This document shows positions 42,900 through 56,802 of a stretch of DNA of 64,000 bases, in pieces. The position numbers and the translations under genes are program-made. Where the stretch lies: assembly GCA_017562135.1 (NCBI GenBank), contig QEYB01000701.1, forward strand, positions 1 through 64,000, in the 5' to 3' direction. The stretch is from Dipylidium caninum. Taxonomy: Eukaryota; Platyhelminthes; Cestoda; Cyclophyllidea; Dipylidiidae. Within the stretch, counting starts at the first letter, position 1. Each line of letters starts with the position of its first letter. The notes under the pieces are model-generated. The model saw only the letters and a program-made list of their open reading frames with translations. It did no database searches and was not told the DNA's origin.

Positions 42900-45800
42900 T
42901 ATTCTTCTACCCGCATACGAAGATTACATATGGTCTCTAAACATGGCAGGCAACAAACGCACACAGTTTATATTTCCATTGAGAGTACTGCATGGGTGAG
43001 CGACTTATGAAAGTGCATGGAGAAGCGTGCTGAAGTGTTGGGTTAATCATGCAAAATACGCCGTCAGAGCAAAAATGTAATGCATATCATTTTACGAGAT
43101 GGCGCTGATGTTGTCAACCGTCATTTAACCGTAGATCGGTCACAAATATCTGTCCATTTTCTTAAAAGTCGTTCTTCATGAAGTGCCAGGTGAGCAAAAT
43201 ATTCCCTGAAATGTGGAATCGAAGGCGCATTATTGCGAGTGGCACCGAGGCTTATGTCACTGCAATTGGATGGGTGGCGTAGTTACGGAGACGAGACTGT
43301 GAGTGATGTGTGAGAGGCGGGAGGAGGAGTGATGCGTGGAGGAAATAGACAAGAAGTGACAGTGGCCGTGCTGTGTTATAGGCCCATACGCCAACGCCGG
43401 CTAGCGGGTACAGACCCCGCCCTTTTCCTTACCACTGGTACGCGCAACTGGTTGGAATTTTTCCACCGCTTGGCTTCCCACCACATCCTGTTCTATAGTA
43501 CGTACCGTAGCATGAGTTTGGTGCTCGTCCCCACGGTAGCTAGCGATTAAACTTGTAACAAATCTACGCCTAGTCTATGGATAAGCCTGCTTTTGAGCAA
43601 GTCCCTTGCTACCCCGTTTCGAGGGTAAAGACAGGCCAGAGAGCAGTCAGTATGTGTCTCCAAAGGCTCCTTCGATAAAGACAACCTCAAATGCCACAAC
43701 AGTACCTTGCGTTGCGAGCAGAGTAAGGGTCGAAGGCATGGAAGAGCTTACGGTGTGACCATTTCATGGCGATGGCAACACCATTTTGCGATGGGGGGCG
43801 CTAAGCTCAAAACGCGCAAATTGGGTATTTTTCGAGGACACAAAATGGCACACACGCTTCATCCGTTTGTCAGTTGAAACTTTTCTCACGGAAGTGAAGT
43901 TCTGATAACGCTTCCTTCGGCTGCACATCAAGGGCTATTCGCTGAATGCTCAGCACTGAACCAGCTTTCGTGTAGTAGGCGCCGATGCCGATGAGGTGAA
44001 GCATGAGGAGAGTTAGGCCAAATGATGCAGCTCCATATGACTAATTCATAGCCTATATCAGCGCCAGAGTAGGCGGAGATTTAGGCTCCTTGCAGTGAAA
44101 AGGTGCTCCTTACGTCCTCTCTCCTCATTCTCACCTGAACTCACTCCTCTCTGCTTACCGAAAGAGCCTCATTCGCCTCACTTCTTAATTGGAGTTTGCC
44201 AACTCACTTGTCCCCCCCTGAACATGGAGGCGTTGAAGAGGTCCATTAGAAGGCAACGAGTTAGTCTGACGCCCCTCTCCACTGCCGCACACGTCCACGC
44301 TGCCACGTGAGGTCGAGACTAGTAATTGAATGCGTTCTACCCACCAGGTTCTTTTACCGTTTAAAGCGCTACTTGCATGCCTTGATGGGGTTCGCCAATA
44401 CACTTGTTGGCCTCATGGCATAAATCAGCAGTTCTCACACGTCCTCTCTCCACAATAACTCCCCACGTAGTCCCACATCATGGTAGACGACTGAATAAAT
44501 TATCAGAAGGTTGTTCAGGGTCAAATATCCGGTACTACAGTCAAGAATGCAACCTGCACCTGCTGCCACTCATTAAGCTTGAAAGTCGCCCTCAGTAAAT
44601 GAGATCATGAACACCTCCGAAGGACAGAGAGCGCGGCCGTACTCCACGCAGTCATCTCTCCCGGGAGCATCAAATCAATCATGCCAAGATGATGTCGCTC
44701 CAAATCAAGCGCGCATACAATGCAATCCAATACAATACAATGGACCCGTTGCTCCCCCACGCCAAGTCGATAAATCGATTGACTAGCATTTCTGCCGGAA
44801 ATCACTCAGCCTAAGGCCGAACGGGCTGCAAGTTAGGATAAAGAGCTTGTAGACACCAAGAAGTTGGAGGCAACGGAGCACTAAAAAGGTAATAAGGCGA
44901 TGATGCTGTTGACAACGCTGAGCCGAAGTTTCAGTCAAGGAAATTATCTTACTTTCATGTTCGAAGAGGCTGCTGACGGGGAGACTCGAGATTATTCTTT
45001 GTCGAGGTGCGCTTCCTGCGCAGCCGCAATAGAGGAAGCAGCAAACTTACAAGAACTACCAGCGTCACTAATGGAATGACTGCCTACTTGATCAGTAGGT
45101 CGTACCCCTCTGTTTCTCTGCTCTTCCCCAAATCTTCATTTTAATCAACTGGTGATGGTTATTCGGTGGGTTCCATGTGCATTGGTGACTCAACGAGAGT
45201 ACAGAGCGCAGCCTCTCGATGGAACTCTGGTTGTACCTCGCATGGTCAGAGTCCATCAAACTACTTTTATTTCACTCTTCACTCACTAACCCGGCTTGAT
45301 GAAGGCGAAGTACGAAATGGGAGCGTAAATGCCAATTTGCTGGTGTTAAGATCAATCCGATCGTTTTGCTTGCAAACCCCATTCTAGGCTGCTATTTCAG
45401 CCAATGAGTATTAGTTCAAGCGCTTTTGCCTCCAAGTGGGTTATTGGGAGGTCTTTACCGAAATCCGCCTTAATAGATGATATGGATGATGAAAGGAGAA
45501 AGAACGGAAGTAATAGTTTGCTTGCTGTTTAATTTTGAGTAAACAGATAGTTGGAGAGAGGTGAGATCAATGAATGGAAAGGGAATAGCTGAATTGGCGT
45601 CTATGCTGCCCATGGGGTAGTTGAGAGGGCTGCCCCTCATTTTCACATTTTAAGTGGTGCATAAAGGGGTCCAGATCAGCCGACATCGAGTTTTTTTCCA
45701 ATATTTCGGGTTTCAAGGGCAATAATCATCTTCTGATGAAATAAAGGTTTCCATCTTTCCCGTCGGCCTTCCAATCTATTTCGATGAGCACATGGCCAGA

Positions 45801-48800
45801 CACCTGCACGCAACCACTTACCATGTAACGGGTAACCTCAATCATCATGACATGACATTTCACATTGAACCCGCCCTTCCTCCGGCTATCCCTCCACTTT
45901 CCTCACCACTCATCGGGTGGCGTGTGCGTGCCAGAATGGTGCGGTGAAGACCTCGCTGAAGAACTGGCCTCTGGTGCGCACAAGGTTTCACTGACCCGCC
46001 CACCTCAATGCTTCATTCCAGCCGTACATTCGAAGTCCTTCTCCACGATTGGTACCTCTCGAAAGAGAGACGCAATTTTGTGTAGCCAAGACTCGAGAGA
46101 GAGCATTTAGACCTCTCGCCACTTGTGATGAACTTTTAGATTTCGAGTGGCCAAAAAGCCTCTTTTTTGGCGAAATTTTTGGACTCTACGCAGGACGCCT
46201 AACTGTTGTCGATGAAGACATGCTGTCAACTTAAGGGGAGGAATCAATGAAGACCTGAGAGCTTATGCTCACCCCACTGGTCAACGTATTGCCACGTAAC
46301 GTGTCCGTGTTTTTTCAGTCCTCAAACCATCTGCAGGGAATATCCAACGTGTCAAAGACAACAGCGATGGCCCGGCATGACAGCTTCTTGATGCTTCTTC
46401 TTTAGGAGACTTCTTTCATAGCACTTTTGCTGCATAAAAATAGTTGTGCCAGGATGGAGTGATGTTGGACACTTCACATTACCTGATAAGGTTGCTTCGT
46501 CTTCTGTTCAGCGGTCAGTCCTCACTGTCCGCATGTATTACTGATACAAAGCCATGGTTATTGCTGGTGTGAGTGGTCTAAGGTCTTCTCTAGCTTATGA
46601 AGGTCTTTCGTTCCCATCCTCATCAATCACCATCTGCTGGACCTGAAAGTGGTTTCTGCAGTTATAAAAACAGCAAATTACGAGCAGCAGGCAAGTCAGC
46701 AGTGAACGGTGTGACCCAGTTTAGATGAGGAGAACGGTACCCAGACTCTCATGCCGCTATGCTATCTGCCACTAGTAGTCATTTGATTAGCTTTAATCTT
46801 GTCACGCTCATAGCAACATTAGATCTGTTTGTGCTAGTGCAAATGTTAGCTGCTCATTGAGATCATAACATATCATAGCGGCTACAGTGACGACACTTGG
46901 ATGCGTGTGGCCGACTTCGACATATCAGTTTTGAACCCACTTATCGCAAGGGCTTCATTTTGCTCCCCAGGAAAATCACTTCTCCTCACGGCTGCTTGTC
47001 GCCATCGTCGTTGCCTGAGGCAAGTGAGTCCGCATAACTTGGAGCTTAATGAGCATTTAACGAGTAGAGGACGATAAGGCTGCTCCGTTGCTTCCTTGGG
47101 GCCGGGGTAAGGTGCGTAATCAACACTCTCGTCAACATAGCATTCTGGAGACAGTCTAACACGAGGGCGGAAGCAGGTACTAATGACGTTGCCATTGAGT
47201 GGAGTAGAGAAGACGAGAGGCTCTCGATGAGCCCACGATTCTGCGTGCATTACGGAATGCCCATCTGGCAAGCGAGGAGGTCGTGAAAGGCATAGCTAGT
47301 TTTAGGTCAAGGGGACCACTATGGAAGACAAATCAAGTCTGTGACTTGAAACCGCAAGCAAAACGGAGAACATCAGGAAAGGCAATTACAAGAGAGACAG
47401 GATTTAGCGAAGTTATTTCTGGCCATTTAGAGGGCATGATAACATGCGGACCTTAGCAGAAGTCATAGGCCAATGATTTACAGCTGCACTGCGATGTGAT
47501 GCAAGTGAGAGTGGAGAGAAGTGGATAGACGTGGAAAATACCTCAGTCAAACGACAGAGAAACCAACTCCCAGCTGAACGCATAGAAGCAATTTGGTGAG
47601 AAGCTGCTCCCAAAGTCCAGCGACTTGCAGGAGACTGCTCCTCCTCCACAGCCCCGTCTCTTGACTGTCGAACAATCGCAGACGCAGACCTTCTTCATTG
47701 TCTATTATCGTGTCTACCGGCTTGGTTAGTTAACCACGGCACACCATGTCCTTTGTGGAATGCGCTTATTGGCAGAAGAAGGTATTTTGAAAGTCATGAA
47801 ACATGCAAAGTCTGCAACTGAACTACGTGTTGTGTGGATTATATTAAGAGCATCGGGGCTCATCGAAGCCTCACTCCAGTCTCATGCAACAACCGCGACA
47901 TTTGCCAACGCACAGCCAGCAGTTCCCCGCCGTGAGTCGTGACTACGGTCCCCGATAACCCGGTCACTACACAGAAAAGCAATTAATGCCGAAACTTTTT
48001 CGGAAAGGGAGGCAAATGGGCTGGAGAAGGTTGATGTCGTGTCCTTATGTCTGCGGGTCGAGGGATTCCCAGAGTGGCCCAAAAGACCATTTCAGGAGAG
48101 TTGATAGTCCAGTTGTCCTGCTCTTTATTGCACCAAATTCGTCAAGTGGACGATAAGTAGACGAGTGGTGAAGACTCGAAGCTTCCCAATTACCAGAATA
48201 TACCCAATATGCAATCTATGCTACAGGTGACATCATCTGCCTGTCTCAGCTCACTTGTCGCGACGAAGATGTGGTGGGGAGCCAGGACGTCCACTAGAGG
48301 ATTCATATCGTTGTAATTCTCGTCCTCGAGGGCATAGTCAGTTTACGACAACACAGTCGCAGTAGCATAGTCGACTTATGTCCTCTAGATGGCAGTCCAA
48401 ATCCCCGAGATTACCGAAATTTTGATTCTACTCGTCGTCACGAGGCAAGATATGGAGCCCGGAGCGCATCATGGCGGAGACACAGGCAATAACGGCAACC
48501 TGATCGGCGTGGCGATAGGGAGCTTCCGGCGGGCTCCGAATGTCGCATCTGTCCACCTCCTCGACGTTGAGTTGGCGATAGTCAGCGCAGAGTAAGTTTA
48601 TTTCTTCCGTCTTGAGCTTCATGTGTGCTTTTACCATCATTGACTTCTCCCTCAGTTCTATCAGCAACTGCTCATCCATGTAGTGTGCGTAGGTCTTCAG
48701 TGCCCCTGTCCATACTTGCTTCCACGTCTTGGCGAAGGGGTACAAGTTCCATAATTTCCTCGGCCACCGACATATTCTCACCTACCTATTGATAACCTTG

Positions 48801-49430
48801 TCCGCATATACTGACCGTCTTGGTCGAGAACCAGCAGATTCAGCGGGGAGGGGGAGGGGGAGGTAATAAATCCAATGAGGCAAAGAGCACCGAGTGGAGG
48901 GAGGACAGAGGAACGCCTTTTTCGGGTGTCAGCCTACTTCGTAGCCAGCAGGCATTGTGGCCATGCGACGACTTGCGATACTTGCTGTGAACAGTTAACT
49001 CCTCTTCTGAGCTTTTGCTTGCCCAACTTCATTTTCTGGGGAAAGAGTTTGTCACTTAATAGCCACTGCAATGCTGCTATGTCCTTCTTTCGAGTGGACC
49101 AGTGGGGAAGGGAGCACCCAGACAGTGTTGACTTTTGCCGTGCCAGCATGCATTTCGCGAAATGTTCGCTTGCATATGGAAAGATCTCAGGTCTTCCACT
49201 TCCACGCACATAACACTCAATGTAGCTAGCCGGCTTCCAGAGCCAAGTTGGTGCCGCTATCCAAGACGACATATTTTGTGCCGTGAGCTAGAAGCGAGGC
49301 ATCCAAACGGGAACGTTTTCGAGAACTTAGACGAAAGGCCCTAACAAAAAATGAGGATGTGTTTTATGTGGCCATGAATAACTCCGCCCATGCTGTGGGT
49401 AACCCTTTCGCGCTAATTCCGACTGCTAAG
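42900..49430. other. Region without a supported gene
   Basis: Open frames are short and lack paired splice, stop and poly(A) signals. The only recognisable item is the 45845-46020 fragment of unit A/B. An isolated TATAAAAA occurs near 46663. Confidence 0.45.
45845..46020 (+). repeat. Fragment of unit A/B (third copy)
   Basis: The sequence from CATGACATGACAT through CATCGGGTGGCGTGTGCGTG to CTGACCCGCCCACCTCA matches 3760-3925 and 56410-56570 closely. Flanking DNA is unrelated on both sides. Confidence 0.85.
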
Positions 49431-49436
49431 GTGTAA

Positions 49437-49919
49437 AAGCGTCATATTCTCCTGCATAATGTCAAGAAGTGCAATGACTGCCAGTTAGTTGACATGCTTT
49501 CTCGAGATCTTGTATGTCTACGTCACGAACTGGCAACGCAGCTGTCAAAAATTCGAGCGCTTGAGTCGCGCTTCAACCTCCTGCCCGCAGACCCTTCAGT
49601 GACATCCAAGCGCCTCAAACCTAAACGAACGTTTTTTGTGGAGACAATCGAGGAGGTGCGTACTGTGAAGTCACCGTTTGATTCTTCGATGGTGCCAACT
49701 CAAATTTCTGCCAGCTGATCAGCCTCTGTGGCAGATGAAGTTATGCACCTGCAGGCAGCCGGTTATGCGGAGCTTCCGGATCGTTTAACTAGGGCAGAAC
49801 AACTGAAACTCTCCAATCGGAAGCGTAAAGCAAAGGACGATCTGGATATAGGCGTTGTTTTGTTCATTGATGCCTCCTTTCTTCGCTCGGTTTTGTTACT
49901 GAGGAATCTATTTCCGTAG
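49437..49919 (+). pseudogene. 161-codon frame broken by one TGA; unknown coiled-coil-like protein
   Basis: After TAA at 49434 one frame stays open to TAG at 49917, except for a single TGA at 49716-49718. The first part has CNDCQLVDMLSRDLVCLRHE, then LATQLSKIRALESRFNLL with heptad-like hydrophobics, and a basic SKRLKPKR. The part after the TGA has ADEVMHLQAAGYAELPDRLT and LKLSNRKRKAKDDLD. Character is protein-like on both sides of the stop. Possibilities are a pseudogene, a sequencing error, a short intron around the TGA (GTGGCAG is a possible acceptor), or stop readthrough. No homologue was recognised. Confidence 0.35.
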
Positions 49920-50000
49920 AGGAGCAAGGATTTAGAGCACAAGGTCATTCATAAAGGAAAAGCTAAACGCGCGCCAGTGCATGTGTTTGAGAGAAGGCGA

Positions 50001-50008
50001 TATAAATA
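50001..50008 (+). promoter_or_regulatory. TATA box-like element
   Basis: GGCGATATAAATAAG lies 45 bp before an ATG. Nearly the same string (GGCGATATAAATTA) occurs at about 15149. Confidence 0.35.
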
Positions 50009-50045
50009 AGCCTGAGTCCTCAATTCTCGTATTGCTACTCTGTTC

Positions 50046-50231
50046 ATGGCGAAATGTCGACTTTCGTATTTGCCTACTATTCAGTCGGGTATGAAGATTT
50101 CAACGACACATTTCGCTGCGTTATTTAATTTGAGCAGTGCTTCTGGTGCGGTTTTGTTCTCTCTTTCCCTTGCAATCTTTCCTCGTTTTAAAGTAGTCCT
50201 GTGCGTTTCGCGAATCCATCAAGCTAACTGA
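50046..50231 (+). CDS. Candidate 61-aa hydrophobic protein behind a TATA element
   Basis: The ATG is in a favourable context (TTCATGGCG). The frame reads MAKCRLSYLPTIQSGMKIST and then a hydrophobic region (SGAVLFSLSLAIF, FKVVLCV) that could be membrane-associated. The TATAAATA is 45 bp upstream, which would leave a very short 5' UTR. A possible donor (CAGTCGG/GTATGA) early in the frame means the coding part could be only the first exon. There is no second copy. Confidence 0.3.
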   Translation: MAKCRLSYLPTIQSGMKISTTHFAALFNLSSASGAVLFSLSLAIFPRFKVVLCVSRIHQAN

Positions 50232-52540
50232 TGTAATGATTGTGCTTGTTTCAGATTATTAGATTCGCATCCTTTTGTTGAAATGGCAGGGAAAATAACC
50301 AAAAAAGAAGGAATTAGTGGGGGAGAATAGAGTTTATGTGAACAGAAAGTGCACAGAGTAGTGTGGAGACGACGACACTTAGAGAGGGGCCGTCTCGAAG
50401 AGGTGATCTGTTGGGGAGGGCACATCAGCAAGCAATACGTAGCGGGCAAATATACCGATCTGCAGGAAGAGGCGCCAAAGACAGGTTGAAATGACATCGA
50501 ATGCGGTGCGACGAGGTCAGCGTGTACGAGCCCTCTGGTCACCGAAATAACAGTTTGCTACACACAATCCCATAAGATAAGATAGTCAATCCTGGAAGGG
50601 AGCACGAGAAACAAAAGTTACTTTTGCAAAATTACAGCAAAAGAATGGACAACTAGGCAATGGTAGTGGAATCATGTATTAGGACAAGAGAGACCATAAA
50701 GAAAAGCATTTTATCCCAAAGCACCATGCAAATCACCTTGCCTGGATATTCTCCCGGGAAACGGCACGAGGGCCGTTTGCAGACAACATGCTCAACAGAC
50801 AATACCCCACTTCAACTAAATTACTCGCCTCTCAGCAATTCACTTCAAAGCTGCTCGCTCCATTTCAACACTATTGCGCTTCTCGCACATACTTTGACAT
50901 GAGACAGCATCCTTCAACCCCACTAGAATCTTACGGTCGACATGTGAAAACAAAGCTTTCCCCACTCACGTGGCTCCTCTCATCGCCTGGTGGGGGATTT
51001 CGCTCATTTTCCTCACTCTTGTAAATGCAATATGTACGCGTTACAATCTGTGGACAGTTGTGGCAGTTATTCTGCAAATCTGTGTGCCGTAGTAGATGCA
51101 AATTCGCTCCCCTTCTTCCTTTTTACATCTTTCCTGCAACACTTCTTTGTTAATGTGTGTCAAACTTGAGCAACATGGTCTGCGCAGTGCGTGCCTTGTT
51201 TATTCATGCAATGAGAACATTCCGCAGAGCCGACAAATCCTCGCATTCGTTGTTTGTAAACATCGCTTGCTCATCTCTCGGCACTACTTCACTTCAATAA
51301 AAGTGTAGGCGCACGTTTATACCTCCATGTCATTGAATCGGCGTGAAGCGCAATGGTGTGGGGCGGAGGGATTGAGGAAAAGAAGGAGGGAGAGAGGGAG
51401 ATGAAAACGGAGCTAATAGGAGCTGGAGAGTCAGTAACGCTTTGCGCTGATCTATCTCCACATCGCCTCTCCCCTCGTTTTCATTCGAAGACTTCGGGCC
51501 TCTATTCCATCACCTTGTCTCATCCGGTAGATTGGACTGCCCCATGGTCACAACTTATCGTCACTAATTCAGTCTTCCACAATTTCTCCCTCAGCTCGCT
51601 ACGTCAGATGTCCTCCACCGTGAGTATTTCAGCCGCAAAAGCCACCACTTTAGGCTCTCATGTGATGCGAAAATATTTTGAGATCTGTCATAACCTCAGT
51701 CTCAAGGTTCCATCTCCCAACAGACAAATTGTGTTTATTTGGCCCAAATGGCACAGCACTTATTTTATCGAAACACAGCTTTCCCTCACTGTGAGACAAG
51801 GCGTTTCGAGATAGACACGATGAAGTGAAGATGTGTGGTTGCAGCAATCATGCTTGTGGGACCAACATTCATGACGCTACTTGATGTGGAATCAAGTCAG
51901 CGCCAAGAAAGCGAATGTGTCATATGTGAATGTTCAACATCACTACGAATTACGACAGCCGAGCAAAGTTCCCCTCGAGATGACGTGCTCACGGACGACG
52001 AGGAGACACATGAGTTGTAGCATTGCAGGAGGAGCCTAGTCCAACGCTCACTCTTATCAGTGGTCTCCGTCTCGTGTTAGTGCACTTGCAAGTGAAGTCT
52101 GCCGAACTGCAAGAGCCGATGGAATTGCACTAGACCATCTTTCCCCAATCCACGCGGTCTACTGACAGCATCTTCAGAGGGCTTGGACTGAGTCTTTCCT
52201 GGTAGATTGACAGAATGCACTGTGATGAGTTGATGAGCGACAGCCTTGAAGCCTCTTGATCTCAGTAGCTCTGTTTCCAGTGCCTATTTGCACCCTCGAG
52301 GATCTATCTGTTGCATGGCCACATACACAATCCAGCATGACGACAGCTTCTGGGTGCACAGAAGGAGGCTTCTATTTGCACAAGCCGTTTTTGTCTACGC
52401 TATGAGGACACCACTACCTTGAGTTCTGACTTACCAGCAGAGTCTATTCAAAACCAAGGGGAGTCGAGGTGAGGTGAAGCGGAAGGAGAAATTCAAACGG
52501 AACCACGTGAAACTGCGTGGGTGACTTAAGGGGAAGAGGC
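50232..52540. other. Region without a supported gene
   Basis: An ATG-started frame of 153 codons at 51354-51814 was seen but lacks other support. No repeat family was recognised here before unit B begins at about 52540. Confidence 0.4.
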
Positions 52541-53899
52541 GACAGTAGTGGAGAAGCAAGGCGTTTGCGACAAGTGTGGCAGACGGCGCTGAATCGCGCA
52601 TTACATTGAGAGAAAGCAGAACAGAGGACACCCTCATTTCACTCTGGCAATTTCTGATGTGTGCGATCAAAGCATGGTTCGCCCAAGCGCAGTTGAATAC
52701 CATCAACTTCCCTCTTCGTCGAGCTCAAAGGATACCACTTACACGCGACATCCGGCATAATCGACGATTCAGTAGGTCAGTGTGGAAGAGTATGTGAGTA
52801 CTAATTCGCCAACTCTCTTCATCCGCTTGGTTTCTCAGTGACACACTTTTAAGTACGTGTTTGGTGGTGGGGGGAAGATCTATCAATGGAAGTAGAGGGC
52901 GCTTAGCCAAAAATAACTCTCATCGTAATAGCTTTCAGCTGCACCAACGAAAAGCTTCTGGTCGGTCAGGTGAAGCCGTTGAAATTCCTCCGTTGTTCGT
53001 TCGTTCATTTGTTCGTTCAGTTAGTCCTTGGAGCCGGGGATGCTTCCACTGGGGAAATATTCCGATACTGGGAGATACCGTCAGTGGCGAGCGGTGGTGG
53101 AGAATGCCGGTCAGCGAGGATTAGCAAGGGACGCACCTTCACTTTGCAAGGCCACTCACCTCGTCGCGTCCCTCCCAATCGATTTTTATAACCCCGTTTA
53201 AGGACAGTTGAGTGCAACTCGTCTTCTGAATGACTGCAACTCATTGGCTCATCGCATCGGGCTGACCACTGGAGATGAGTGGAAAGGAGTTGCGGATTTC
53301 AGGTGCGAGCGGAGAAAAAGGAACTTGTCTGATGTTACAGGTCAATCAACGAGGTCCACACGATGTCGCCGCGGTTTGAGACACTCAAATCCATGCTCGT
53401 CCAGACAAACGGCAGAACAGGGAAGTTTGCATAACCGTTGTACCACCCGCGTCCACCACCGGTATTAACACGTGCTCTTCCAAGAACGCCTCACTGACTT
53501 TTATTTCCTCCACTGGTCAAAGACTATTTGCGTCACTCATCATCCCTCTATATTCACCTGATGTCTGTGCGCATTCCTCGAACAACGGATACTCGTACGG
53601 CTGACCTCCTTCGCCACGACTCCAATGGCAGAATGTGGCTTCTCAGCCGACCGCCTTCCTCCTCTCTCTCATCTCCTCCCCAATTCGTCTTAATAGCCCA
53701 CACATTTCCCACACGTCACTTGCCGTCCCTTACCAGTCTCTGTCAGACCACTCTTCCGCCAATTTATTGCACCTGAACGTTTCTGTCCGCTAGTTAACCG
53801 GAACAACCAAACCTCGTTGAAATGAAATGTGGTGATAAATTGGAAGAGCGAAAAGACAAGAGTCGACAACGATGTTTGCTTGATTTCTCGTCTTTCACC

Positions 53900-54215
53900 C
53901 TCGAGCGCGCGCTGCTGGAGTGAAGCAGCAGGAGAAAATAGAAGTGGCTCGAGGAGACCAGCCATAATGCATCTCTGACGCAACAGCAGAATCACTTTAT
54001 GGACTGCGACGCCGCATAGTGACACATGAAGAGGATAAAGGGGTGTAGTGGCAACTCCTCCACGCCCTCCGAAAACCCCGCACACAGCTCGACTGATCCT
54101 TCTACCGAAGTGACATTTGCTCCTTTCTCGCAGACTCACCATTCCTCCCATTTCCCCCGCACCTCCCTAACACACCTACAGCCGACCATCCTCCTGAAAG
54201 TCTCCAAACCACAAT
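53900..54215 (-). repeat. Family F dispersed repeat, copy in unit B
   Basis: This is the counterpart of 1245-1570. The minus-strand ATG of the signal-peptide ORF is present, but the frame is shifted within the first ten codons. Confidence 0.55.
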
Positions 54216-54661
54216 AAATCCACTGTCTCACTACTCCATCATTTCACTTGGTAACTGACTGTACCTACCCTTCAGAAAAGCTCTCTTGACGCTAGCCATA
54301 ACACATGAAATGACTTTACACCTCGTCAACTTACTTGTGCAGTGTTTAAAGTGATTAAAATAGGCAGAGATCAAAAAGGGCAGAGGAGATGAGAAAAGAG
54401 GGAGAAGGAGGGGAGAATGGGCAGGAAGCTGTTGGTGCAGTCTGCACTGGAATACTTTAACACGGACGGCATCGGCGCTCCCCTCGCACAGATGGCGGTG
54501 TCGTTGACTGAGCCCCGAATCCGCCTCGAGCGCATCCTCTGCTGCACACAGCTAACGGAGAAGTGACAAGTTGAAATCAACACTAGTAAAGAATTGAACC
54601 GTTTGACCTAGGAATTATTGATTGGTACTTTCCTGATAACCTGGTTATTACTTCCCACCAA

Positions 54662-55604
54662 ATGAAGGGCAAAATGTTTGACATATCAGATGTGCAAATC
54701 ACTGAGGTTTCACCTGACGTTGTCACCACGCAGGAATCTACTGTACAAGCGGGAGAAAACTGTCGAAACAACGGATGGCTCACATATCCTAACAAAGGCC
54801 TCCTTGAGCATATTCCAGCTACCCAGCGTGACCATCTGGCCACGTACTAATTTCACGTCCGAAGGGTCTGTTCGGCGGGCGAAAGGACGAGTGTAAAGCA
54901 ACCCACATCCTGGAAGTGAAGAGCTATGAGGTAGCAGAATATGAAAAGAATCATAAAATAGCAGAATATGACACGATGAAACGTGTGCCCACCTAGTCGG
55001 CATGCCTCAAGAAGGAAGGAAATAACATCACGAAGATATAAACTGGTGTTGCAAAAGAAGAACACACAATCACTTGCAAAGCCAGTGCGCCAACGACAAT
55101 GGCAGCCAGGAAAGTGTGGGAAAAGTGTCAGGGTGGGGGATTTGCGCGGGGGTCAGTTGCTTTACGAAAAAAACCTGACCGGATCACGTCATTAAGAAAG
55201 GCCCGTCACTACTGGGGATGCAGTCCACCCAAGCGTAGACGCATGGAAACACATGTTAGGCCAGTTCGACAAGAGGAATATACCTTCATTGAAGAAATGT
55301 TGCAGGAAACAGCAAAGCAACAGGGCAAGGTAATACAGCTTTGAATGAATAACTTGTTATCGGCCAAAACCAACAACATATTCGATGCAAGGACAACTAC
55401 TCGTACCAACATGAAAGCCCGACATTAAGGTCATCAGAAGAGGAAGGGAAATAAGATTTTTTGGAATGGGTGAGAGGAGTCGCCCATGACAAAGAGGTTG
55501 ACACCTGAAGAGGAAGACAAATAACTTGATAAAATTCTTCCTTCTCTAGTCGAAAGACGAAAAAAAACAGAAAAGTAACCGTTGGTTCGCAGTTGAACAA
55601 TTAA
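54662..55604 (+). pseudogene. Decayed copy of the 337-codon ORF family (unit B)
   Basis: The ATG-started part reads MKGKMFDISDVQITEVSPDV, closer to the arm C protein (LDTSEVKITEIAPCV) than unit A is, because unit A lost single bases here. Indels then shift the frame several times. The PPKRRRMET motif and the terminal GAACAATTAA are kept. Confidence 0.65.
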
Positions 55605-56802
55605 GCAATTGACTACTTTCCCATCAGTATGATCAACGTCCAATGCACTACATTGTATGCGTATATCATTCTTCCTGATTTAATACAAACACTCAAAAGG
55701 AAACCAGAGTTCATGTGAACAGGACAAAAGTTAAATACTACCATTTCAACTGCAAGAAACGTATCAGCATTTCGGAGGTTACTTATTTAACCGAATTGAA
55801 GACTGCGTGCTCCTATCTGACACATTGACATTATTTAGTAATTCAATGCCCTCCTCGATATCTGTACTAACCCACTAAGTTAACACTAACTAAGGCCAAT
55901 TAGGTTTAATCTGACGCGAGTTTACAGGCGAGAGGCAAATGTCCACTCGTATAAGCACATGCTCTTTCCGCCTACAAAATCGACGAATCGCCTGCAACAG
56001 TAACGAGAGAAATTCACCAAATAGCATTTATGACAAATATCAGGTAGCAATGATTAGCAATCAAAAACTTACAAAATTCAGACTCACTCCGACAGCGGGA
56101 ACTACAAAAGTATCTTCGGCCGTTCACTGAAATGCGCACCAACGCAAAACAAGTCCACAACCGCTCCACTAAAACAAAATAATATTTTGTGTGATTTTTC
56201 AACCACTTCAATGCCGTCTTCTGTAACCAGACCTAAAACTGCTTCTTCATAATTTTTAAAAACAATTGCACGGTTAGTGTAAGGTTTATTGCCGATTATA
56301 TGCTTAATAAGCTGATACACTTCTAATTACTCAATGTTTATATACCCATCGTAACGCGCTTAATTTTATCTCCCAAACTGCTAAACCTGATCACGTCTCT
56401 GAATCATCTTGACATGACATCTCACATTGGACCCGCCCTTCCTCCGGCTCTCCCTCCACTTTCCTCACCACTCATCGGGTGGCGTGTGCGTGCCAGAATG
56501 GTGCGGTGAAGGCCTCGCTGAAGAACTGGCCTCTGGTGCGCACAAGGTTTCACTGACCCGCCCACCTCAGTGCTGTCATCGCACCTTCAATAAGGCGACC
56601 ACGTTGCCATTCCCCTCCCGTCTGCCTTGTGGCGGACTGCCTCGCGGCACCGAGCAACGCTTCCGCCTGAGAGGAGGAAGGGATCCCCTAACATGTCCAA
56701 CTCTTCGTCCATACTCACCTACGTCGCAAGCCTACATGAGCTGTAGACGCGTTCCATGTGCTCCATTTGCAATTGAGTGACCACGCCTTCACTCTTTCCT
56801 TG

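Noticed and set aside
51354..51814. ATG-started frame of 153 codons
   Set aside because: It shows no domain, splice or poly(A) support and no second copy. Its first 20 codons are low-complexity, so it was left as non-coding.
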